DNA of 64,000 nucleotides, taken from the NCBI GenBank assembly GCA_013076295.1, contig RQOL01000814.1, positions 62,001 to 126,000 on the forward strand, written 5' to 3'. Shown here piece by piece: positions 55,796-64,000 of this stretch. The stretch comes from Sanderia malayensis. Its lineage: Eukaryota > Cnidaria > Scyphozoa > Semaeostomeae > Pelagiidae. Below the pieces are notes generated by a model, which was given only the letters and a program-made list of their open reading frames with translations, was not told where the DNA came from and did not search any database. Numbering within the stretch: the stretch's first letter is position 1; every line of letters begins with the position of its first letter. A program made the translations under genes and the position numbers.

Positions 55796-57654
55796 TTACA
55801 AAGTATGCGTACCAAGCGTTCTGATTGTATGTAAATATATATCAATTCCTTCATTGTTATCCTCATACAAAGGATTTATTTCTCTCAAGGCTGCTTCTCC
55901 GGCATCTGTCAAATGTACTCTTGTTTCTGGTACAACTACATTATTATCAGAATCTATTTGATGCAAAGCAAGTTCTTCGTCGATCCCGTATTGTGCATAA
56001 TCTTGACCAATGTTGGGTAACATGCTTTCGACCTCCACTGGATCTATGTTGGATAACCTTGTTATTCCACTGTGCCAGAGCTGTCGCGGGGATCTGTTGT
56101 TTTCAGAGGATAATGGATGAAATGCCCAATCTTGCTGTAGTTCATCAAGGGCTCTGTTGACTCGTGGGATATATACGAATTGAAGGGCGTATAGGTGAAT
56201 TTCATCGAGGGGATCAAGCAAATCATTATTTTCTAAGAAATAGAATATATTCTGGTATCTTCCAACAACATTTCTCTTTACTTCTCCCCACAGACGCTCG
56301 ATTCGCTGATTATGAACTGATTTGCCAGTGATCATACTTCCACGGTTGAGACCCCTTTCGTTCAGCATATATCGTGCAACATCGACGTTTTCCACACCGA
56401 AGTCGGACCTAACTCTGGACGGTAAGCCATGGGCCCTAACAGCTTCTTGGAACAAGTGCAAGACAGTTTGTGCTTTGTTGTTGTTGCAACATCTTAAGTA
56501 TACAATCAGCCGGCTGTATCCATCGATTCCACCATGAATTACCATTCGCCATCTTATCAATTTATGATGGCCGTCAATGTGCCTGTTTGTGAAATATGTA
56601 AGTTTTTTAATAAAAGTATAAGCAACGGACATCAGATAAGGTTAAAACTTAAAAGTGTAGGAAAAACTATCCAATGTTGACCCTTATATCAAATTCCTCC
56701 AAAATGCTGTTACTTATTTTAGGGATTTGTCTGTGAATAGCAGACGCTATGGAATTTCGGGCCACATCAGTGGGACCAGAATAAAAGTAAACTTTTAACT
56801 GCAACGTTTAACGCTCTTTAGCTCATGGAAAATTTGCTTGAAACATACAAATTTTTATTTGTTTGCATGAAATCTCTATGAAGAAGGAATGGATATTATG
56901 AGAAATACGTACCACAGAGAATTAGGTCCAGGCACACTGTAGTGACGTCTAACAATACTAACAGTCCGTCTCAATGCTCTGCTCACTGGGTCAATGGTGT
57001 TAATGGCATCTCTGATGCGACTTCTTTGAACAAAAATTCCTCGGGATCGGCAAGCTCCAATTACGTAACTTTCTCCTGCGTTAGGTAGAACCCTTAACAC
57101 ATCTCGAATCGCTTCGCAGAGATCTGTTTGAGAAATACTTGTGTATGTTGTGCGAGGACCATTTGCATCAGAAATTTGCATTCCAAGCTCTTGTCGCCTT
57201 CTGTAAATAGTCTTCACTGATACACCTATCTCTGCTGCAACGATATGCCAAGACTGATGAATGTTGAATAAACGAAGAAGTTCATCCTTTGATACAAGCT
57301 TTCTCGGTCTTCCAAATTTTTCACCGGATTCCGTAGCATAGCCACTATCTTCGTTTGGACATTCATTGCATTGAAACTGTTGTTGTTATCCAAAATTACC
57401 TCATCAAGCTGAATTAACAGCAAACTAACATTTGTTAGAAGCTCTTCCAAATAGCCTTGCAAGTCAAATGGGCATGAAATTTCTTGGCATCGCCTCAAAA
57501 ATATGCTCAAAAAGTTCACATACCCTTCACATCTTCTCGCCCAAAATTCGATAGCATTGACATTGCTATTAAACAGTTGTGTTTTTGCTTGACGTAACTG
57601 ACTAGGCAAGTCGAAAAAAAATTGCTCAATGTCTATGTCAGATGAAGATGCCAT
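55796..57654 (-). CDS. IS3EU-like DDE transposase with one intron (one frameshift)
   Basis: It starts at ATG 57654 ([13 protein letters not shown]). After an N-terminal helical region comes a helix-turn-helix beginning GRPRK, with IYRRRQELG, then the catalytic core. A GT-AG intron at 56583-56912 (330 bp) falls inside the LWH/IDG motif that bears the first catalytic Asp. Spliced, the triad is Asp in HIDGHHKL, Asp in RSDFGVEN and Glu in [10 protein letters not shown]. The copy at 15326-16780 has no intron there. One frameshift at about 57350-57390, just before the helix-turn-helix, breaks the frame. It may be a real mutation or an assembly error. By eye about half the core residues match the other transposase. 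Confidence 0.8.
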
Positions 57655-57726
57655 GATAGGTTTGCCTTAGGCCAATTTGTCCATGCCTCTTTGGCGCCAA
57701 AATTTGTTGTTCTGCTACACGTGTTA

Positions 57727-58077
57727 AAAATCAGACCCTATAAATGCTGCACAAAACAGACCCTATAAATACTGCACAAAACAGACCCTATAAATACAGT
57801 ACAAAACAGACCTTATGAATACCGCACAAATCAGACCTTATAAAAACAGACCTTATAAGTGCTGCACAAAACAGACCCTATAAATACAGTACAAAACAGA
57901 CCTTATAAATACCGCAAAAACAGACCTTATAAAAACAGACCTTATAAGTTCTGCACAAAACAGACCCTATAAAAACAGACCTTATAAATAACGCACAAAT
58001 CAGACCTTATAAATGCTGCAAAAGAAAACACGCCTTATAAAAACACATCACACTTTTGTCCATTATGGCGGGGTATA
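57727..58077. repeat. Right terminal inverted repeat, copy 2
   Basis: About fifteen copies of the iteron (CAGACCTTATAAATACTGCA and variants), inverted with respect to the left end, then the unique terminal ~45 bp. The array is longer than the left one, as in the other family. The transposase ATG is ~70 bp inside. Confidence 0.9.
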
Positions 58078-58083
58078 GCAATG

Positions 58084-58706
58084 TCATGCACGCCGGTTTC
58101 TGTAACCGCGATATCATTGTTGCATGTAAGGACCAAATCAATTGTATGTCCTGATCGATGTGTTGGGCCAACAACATGTTGAGTCAGGTGAAACATATTC
58201 AAAATACTATTAAGCTCTTTAGTTAACGAGTCGTTTGGCAACTCAAAGTGAATGTTAAAATCACCAGCTATGACAAAGTTTATCTTGGATGCTGTGAGGT
58301 TTTCTAAGAGTTCGGTAAATTCTTTAAAAAACAGTTGTGCAGACTCATAGCCAAGTCGATAAATGACAACAAGCATCACTGAATTCAGTTTCTGTTGGAC
58401 CAGCTTTGAGATACAGCATTCAAATGATTGAAACTTTTGAACAGGGACATACTTTTGATGAAATGAGTTATTTACCAATATTCCAACTCCACCATCAGTT
58501 ACTTTTTGTCTATCGCTTCGGGGAATTTGAACAAGATTGTAGGCGTAATCATCAAAATTGGCGGAGGTGCTACCAACAGTCGACCGGAGCCATGTTTCGG
58601 TTAAAAATACAACATCAGCATTAAAATCCATTACATGTTCCATTAATAAAGGTAGTTTGTTGTTTAATGATTGACAGTTAATGAGCAGGCAGCTAAGAGT
58701 GTTCAA
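58084..58706 (-). pseudogene. LINE ORF2: endonuclease
   Basis: The frame shows LLINCQSLNNKL (catalytic Asn), VVFLTETWL (Glu), FVIAGDFNIH (Asp/Asn) and GPTHRSGHTIDLVL, the ordered motifs of the LINE apurinic-type endonuclease that nicks target DNA. It begins as ORF1 ends, at an overlapping TTGA (58706-58703), with no ATG at that point. The transposon insertion cuts it before the final SDH motif. Confidence 0.85.
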
Positions 58707-59878
58707 TGTTTGTTTAGAACCAAGTTTAAATTATCCTCTGAGGATTTCTTTGCTTTCAGCATTGTAGGGCAAAATGCCGAGTTGGCAGGATGTCTGAATT
58801 CATCCTCTTTCAAATTTGCCTTTTTGCAATTTATGCATGTTTGGTTCTTGGACTTACAACTCTGGGTTGCATGATTTTCCGCGCAGTTTGCGCAAACGGT
58901 TGTTTTGGATTGGCATTGTGCGAAATAATGGCCAAATTGCTGACATTTGTTGCATCTCTTAATATGATGTTGATCGTATACTCGGCAAGATTTTACTCCA
59001 ATTAACATCTTGTCCTTGTTTGATTTTATTGCTTCTCTCACTGAAATTGAAACACGTGCAAAAGCCTGAAAGATGTCAGGTTTATTTTTGAGACATTTTA
59101 CGGCAAAAACTTTTAAGTGGTTTTCAATTGAACTGCCATGCATGTGTGCGTTCAAAAATTCATTCTGTTTCATCATTATTGTTGTGACCTCCTCGCTTGA
59201 GTAAAGCTTGTTGAAGCCAACAATAGAGACCACCGTTGTCTTTACCTTTGGAGCAGTTGATGGAATTTCCAAGTTGGATGCAAAATCCCTTAGTTTGTCT
59301 CGGGCAGTAATGGAGGGGCAGACAAGAACGAAGTTTCCATGTTTGTTTTCATACGTTGAATCTAATGGAATATTTTCCTTCAAGATAACTTCTTCTATAG
59401 CGGCCAGGTTATTCTTATCATCTGTTGCGTTCCCAATTTTACTGATTACAAGCTGGGACTCAATTTGTGAAGGGAATAGGTTTCGAGTACGCTTTTCATC
59501 ATGCCAAACATTACTAGATGGTTTAGAAGGCTCCATTCCTTTTGCATCAATTTCCTTTATTGCAGCAATTTCAGATGTTAATGACTGGAGAGAGTTCTCG
59601 ATTTTGGTCAGTTTGCAATTATCTGTCTCTGCTTGAGAAATTTCGAAGGATGTCAGACATGAATCGCAAAAAAATGCGAAATTCCTTTTTGTAGAGGAGG
59701 CATTAAACAACTTGATGAAACTATGTGTAGCCCACTTCTCATCAGATTCTTGGTTTGAACAAATTGCATGATATTTTGAGTTACAAATTTTGCAACAGGT
59801 GAACTCTTGATCAAGTACTAACTTTTTACAGCTCTTGCATGTACCATCATCCCCAATTGTAAAATTTATCATTTTCAT
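58703..59878 (-). CDS. LINE ORF1 protein with PHD-like and CCHC zinc fingers
   Basis: An open frame of 391 codons from ATG 59878 (MKMINFTIG). The N-terminus has paired cysteines (CKSCKKLV, CCKICNSKYHAIC, FCDSC) of a PHD-like zinc finger. The middle holds a short coiled-coil-like stretch and an RRM-like region (VVSIVGFNKLYSSEEV). The C-terminus has zinc knuckles (CNKCQQFGHYFAQC, CANCAENHATQSC, CINCKK). ORF1 proteins of CR1/L2-type LINEs bind the element RNA. The frame is intact, unlike ORF2. Confidence 0.85.
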   Translation of the reverse strand: MKMINFTIGDDGTCKSCKKLVLDQEFTCCKICNSKYHAICSNQESDEKWATHSFIKLFNASSTKRNFAFFCDSCLTSFEISQAETDNCKLTKIENSLQSLTSEIAAIKEIDAKGMEPSKPSSNVWHDEKRTRNLFPSQIESQLVISKIGNATDDKNNLAAIEEVILKENIPLDSTYENKHGNFVLVCPSITARDKLRDFASNLEIPSTAPKVKTTVVSIVGFNKLYSSEEVTTIMMKQNEFLNAHMHGSSIENHLKVFAVKCLKNKPDIFQAFARVSISVREAIKSNKDKMLIGVKSCRVYDQHHIKRCNKCQQFGHYFAQCQSKTTVCANCAENHATQSCKSKNQTCINCKKANLKEDEFRHPANSAFCPTMLKAKKSSEDNLNLVLNKH

Positions 59879-60563
59879 ATATTTGCAAAGGACTTCACGT
59901 TGAAAACAAGGGTAAAAAAGAAAAATGCAGCTCGATTCCTAGAATTAAAAAGATTAGCCTTTAAGAAAGATTAATAATTACAAATTACAAAAAAATTTTT
60001 ATTCTTAAAAGGTTTTTATTTACAAAAAAAAGAAAAATGTTCCAGGCTGTGTATTTACAGTAAAACGAAAAAGGTAAAAAATGAGGAAAGAAAAAATGCC
60101 CTTTAAAAAAGATTAACAAATACAGATTACTAAATTTTTGTGTTTAAAAGGTATATATTTACAAAAACATTTTTCCAGGCTGTGTATTTAGAGTAAAAAG
60201 AAAAGGTACAAAAGAAAATGGAAAAAGGAAAAAGAGAAAAAAAAAAAATCCTTCTTCAGGTATAGAACTCCACCTCCTCCAATAATTCAAGTGAAACTTT
60301 TTCCTTATTCTGTTCTCAGATCAATATTCGTTTCTTGCTACAACTAGGCCCTCTACTTTTTCAATATATTATTGAAGTTTTCAGGTTTCACAAGCTATTA
60401 AAGCCGGTAGAAAACATTTACAACCAACAACTAGCTTACAATCTCCTTGTACTAACACTCTGTTAACTACACTATAGCCAATAACCCGCTAAAGTTTCCA
60501 ATTTTTTCCTGCTCATAAAACCACGTCTGCTTACTTGTTTCAATTCAATTCAACTCTTCGTGT
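59879..60563 (-). other. LINE 5' untranslated region
   Basis: A gene-free, A/T-rich region ahead of ORF1. It includes two related ~100-bp stretches (59975-60070 and 60110-60200) that share AAAAGGTTTTTATTTACA and CAGGCTGTGTATTTA, a degenerate tandem duplication that could be promoter-like, as in other LINEs. Confidence 0.5.
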
Positions 60564-63500
60564 TTTTCATTAGGTTTTGGATATATTAGCCTGGAATAAT
60601 GCATAAATTGTGGGAATGAACGTTATTTTTTATTAGTGTAAGTTGCGGGAATAAAAGTTAATTTTTATTGGTGTAAATTGTCGGAATGGAAGTTAATTTT
60701 TATTTGTGTAAATTGTGGTAATGAGTGTTATTTTTTATTAGTGTAAAATGTGGGAATGAAAGTTAATTTTTATTAGTGTAATTTGCGGGAATGAAAGTTA
60801 ATTTTTATTAATGTAAATTATGGGAATGAGATATTATACTTTCATTAGGTTTAACTGTGTTTACGTTTATTCATTTGTAAATTGCGGAATGAATGCTAAT
60901 ATCACTGAAAACATGTAAAAAAGTTTTTCATTAAGTTTTGGATATATTAGCCTGGAATAATGTATAAATTGTGGGAATGAATGTTAATTTTCATTAGTGT
61001 AAATTGTGGGAATGAGTGTTATCTTTTATTAGTGTAAATTGTGGGAATGAATGTTAATATTACTGAAAAAGTAACTAAAGGTGTATAACAATTTGTTCTC
61101 CCTAAATTGACGTGGAAGCATGAGAAAATTGTGGGAATGAATCTTAATTTTGATTTGTGTAAGTTGCGGGAATTAAAGTAAATTTTTGTTGGTGTAAATT
61201 GTGGGAATGAGTGTTATCTTTTATTAGTGTAAATTTTGGGAATGAATGTTAATATTACTGAAAAGAGTAACCAAAAGTGCATAATAATTGGTTCTCGCTG
61301 AATTGACGTGGAATCATGCGCAAATTGTGAGAATGAATGTTAATTTTGATTAGTGTAAGTTGCGGAACGAAAAGGTAATTTTCATTAGTGTAAATTGTGG
61401 GAATGAGTGTTATCTTTTATTAATGTAAAATGTGGGAATGAATGTTAATATTACTGAAAAAAGTAACTAAAAGTGTATAACAATTTCTTTTCGCTGAATT
61501 GACGTGGAATCATGCGCGAATTGTGGGAAGGAAAGCTAATTTTGATTAGTGTAAGTTCCGGGAGTAAATGTTAAACTTTTATTGGTGTAAATTGTGGGAA
61601 TGAATCTTATACTTTCACTAGGTTTAACTGTATTTACGTTTATTCATTTGTAAGTTGCGGAATGAATGCTAATATCACTGGAAACATGTAAGCAGATTTA
61701 TCATTAAGTTTTGGATATATTAGCCCGGAACCATGTGCAAATTGTGAGAATGAATGTTAATATCAATGAAAATAGTAACTAAAAGTGTATAACAATTTTT
61801 TTTCGCTGAATTGACGTGGAATCATGCACAAATTGCGGGAATGAGTGTTAACTTTGATTAGTGTAAGTTGCGGGACCAAAAGCTAGGGTTTATTGGTGTA
61901 AATTGTGGGAATGAGTGGTAATCTTTTTTTAGTGTTAATTGTTGGAATAAATGTTAATATTACTGAAAAAACTAACTAACAGTGAATAACAACTTGTTTT
62001 CGCTGAATCGACGTTGAATCATGCGCAAATTGTGCGAATGAATGTTAATTTTGATTAGTGTAAGTTGCGGGAATAAAAGTTAATTTTTATAGGTGTAAAT
62101 TGTGGAAATGAAAGTTAATTTTTATTAGTGTAAATTGTGGGAATCAGTGTTATCTTTTATTATTGTAAATTTTGGGAATGAATGTTAATATTACTGAAAA
62201 AAGTAACTAAAAGTGTAGCTATAACAATTTGTTATCTTTTATTGGTATAACTTGTGGGAATGAATTTTAATATTACTGAAAAAAGTAACTAAAAGGGTAT
62301 AACAATTTGTTTTCGCTGAATTGACGTGGAATCATGCGCAAATTGTGGGAATGAATGTTATTTTTGATTAGTGTAAGTTGCGGGAATGAAAGTTAATTTT
62401 TGTGGGTGTAAATTGTGGGAAAGAGTGTTATCTTTTTTAGTGTAAATTGTGGGAATGAATGCTAATATTACTGAAAAAAGTAACTAAGGAGGTATAGCAA
62501 TTTGTTTTCGCTGAATTGACGTGGAATCATGCGCAAATTGTGGGAATGAATGTTAATTTTGATTAGTGTAAGTTGCGGGAAAAAAAGTTAATTTTTATAG
62601 GTGTGAATTGTGGAAATGAAAGTTAATTTTTATTAGTGTAAATTGTGGGAATCAGTGTTATCTTTCATTATTGTAAATTTTGGGAATGAATGTTAACATT
62701 ACTGAAAAAAGTAACTAAAAGTGTATAACAATTTGTTATCTTTTATTAGTGTAACTTGTGGGAATGAATGTTAATTTTGATTAGTGTAATTTGCGGAAAG
62801 AAAAGGTAATTTTCATTGGTGTAAATTGTGGGAATGAGTGTTATCTTTTATTAGTGTAAATTTTGGGAATGAATGTTAATATTACTGAAAAGAGTAACTA
62901 AAAGTGCATAATAATTTGTTCTCGCTGAATTGACGTGGAATCATGCGCAAATTGTGGGAATGAATGTTAATTTTGATTAGTGTAAGTTGCGTAAGGAAAA
63001 GGTAATTTTCATTGATGTAAATTGTGGGAATGAGTGTTATTTTTTATTAATGTAAAATGTGGGAATGAATGTTAATATTACTGAAAAAGATAACTAAAAG
63101 TGCATAACAATTTGTTTTGGCTGAATTGATGTGGAATCATGCGCAAATTGTGGGAATGAATGTTAATTTTGATAAGTGTAGGTTGCGGAAATTAAAGTTA
63201 TTTGTTATTGGCGTAAATTGTGGGAATGAGTGTTATCTTTTATTAGTGTAAATTGTGGGAATGAATGTTAATATTACTGAAAAAAGTAACTAAAAGTGCG
63301 TAATAATTTGTTTTCGTTGAATTAACGTGGCATCAGGCGCATGTGGGAATGAATCTTAATATTGATTTGTGTAACTTGCGGGAATTAAAGTAAATTTTTG
63401 TTGGTGTAAATTGTGGGAATCATTGTTATCTTTTATTAATGTAAATTGTGGGAATGAATGTTAATATGACTGAAAAAAGTAACTAAAAGTGCATAACAAT

Positions 63501-64000
63501 TTGTTTTTCTTGAATTGACGTGGAATCATGCGCAAATTGTGGCAATGAATCTAAATAAACTGTAGGAATGAATGATAATTTTACTCAAAAAGGTAGCTAA
63601 AAGTGTATAACAATTTGTTCTCGCTGAATTGACATGGAAACATGCGCAAATTGTGGGAATGAATACTAAGTTTGATTAGTGTAAGTTGCGGAATAAAAGT
63701 TAATTTTTATTAGTGTAAATTGTGGGAGTGAATGTTGTCTTTTATTAGTGTAAATTGTGGGAATGAATGTTAATATTACTGAAAAAGTAACTAAAAGTGC
63801 ATAACAATTTGTTTTCGCTGAATTGATGTGGAATCATGCGCAAATTGTGGGAATGAATGTTAATTTTGATAAGTGTAGGTTGCGGAAATTAAAGTTATTT
63901 GTTATTGGCGTAAATTGTGGGAATGAGTGTTATCTTTTATTAGTGTAAATTGTGGGAATGAATGTTAATATTACTGAAAAAAGTAACTAAAAGTGCGTAA
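60564..64000 (+). repeat. Satellite array, right part
   Basis: The same ~35-bp unit and orientation as 28796-49520, continuing beyond the LINE to the window end. The special blocks are used differently here (CTGAATTGACGTGGAATC with TATTACTGAAAAAAGTAACT, about every 190-200 bp), and copies are more diverged than in the centre of the left array. A segment at 63120-63300 returns at 63817-64000 (period 697 bp), almost unchanged. Confidence 0.95.

Larger units (their letters stand above)
52253..58077. mobile_element. IS3EU-like transposon with HECT ligase and transposase genes, copy 2
   Basis: The ends start TATACCCCGCCATAATGGAC, are inverted copies, and are flanked by a perfect 6-bp target duplication GCAATG (52247-52252 and 58078-58083). 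At 5825 bp the element carries a three-exon HECT gene on the + strand and a DDE transposase gene on the - strand, tail to tail. It is uninterrupted. The genes are only distantly related to those of the copy at 6961-17188, but the layout is the same. It inserted into the LINE endonuclease, whose frame is restored on removal. Confidence 0.95.
49521..60563 (-). mobile_element. CR1/L2-like LINE, split by a DNA transposon
   Basis: A non-LTR retrotransposon reads on the minus strand: 5' region (59880-60563), ORF1, endonuclease, RT, and a 3' region ending in a short TTA/ATT-type repeat at 49521-49535. Satellite lies on both sides, and TTTTCATTA at both ends may be the target duplication. The endonuclease-RT frame is cut by the transposon at 52253-58077. 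Without the insert the LINE is about 5.2 kb. Endonuclease type and 3' microsatellite tail fit the CR1/L2/Jockey group. Confidence 0.8.

Overview
This is a eukaryotic, AT-rich window with spliced genes and no recognisable conserved single-copy host gene. Almost everything in it is transposable-element or satellite DNA. The mix (BEL/Pao, Ty3/gypsy, DIRS, a CR1/L2-like LINE, hAT-type MITEs and IS3EU-like DNA transposons) points to an invertebrate metazoan, perhaps a cnidarian or another marine animal. The species cannot be fixed from the sequence.

Layout. 1-1320: low-complexity DNA and one end of an IS3EU-like transposon. 1321-6560: a decayed BEL/Pao retrotransposon carrying a fold-back, Mutator-like element (1858-3893) and two IS3EU-like elements (4055-5408, 5761-6399), ending at a DIRS terminal fragment. 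6961-17188: a large IS3EU-like transposon with a HECT E3 ubiquitin-ligase gene (+) facing an intact DDE transposase gene (-). A very young Ty3/gypsy element (8358-13669) splits the HECT gene. 17583-18565: a small inverted-repeat element. 18965-23308: a DIRS element (-) with a tyrosine recombinase. 25181-28796: a second BEL/Pao copy containing a hAT-type MITE. 28796-49520 and 60564-64000: a long satellite array built from a ~35-bp unit, with higher-order repeats of 1456, 636 and 697 bp. 49521-60563: a LINE (-) inside the satellite, itself split by a second complete IS3EU-like transposon (52253-58077) that again carries a HECT gene facing a transposase gene.

The main observation is a two-gene DNA transposon. 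Termini begin TAY, target-site duplications are 6 bp, the long terminal inverted repeats are built of family-specific short tandem repeats, and a DDE integrase-like transposase lies tail-to-tail with a ~757-residue HECT ubiquitin ligase. Two clearly diverged elements in one window keep this same layout, and both ligases keep a cysteine at the catalytic position. This suggests that the ligase is a long-standing working part of the transposon and not a chance capture.

Insertion order can be read from the nesting. BEL copy 1 is older than its three inserts. The HECT transposon at 6961 is older than the gypsy element, whose LTRs look identical. The satellite is older than the LINE, which is older than the HECT transposon at 52253. 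Several genes are broken by single-base indels, one of them in a homopolymer, so some frameshifts may be assembly errors.
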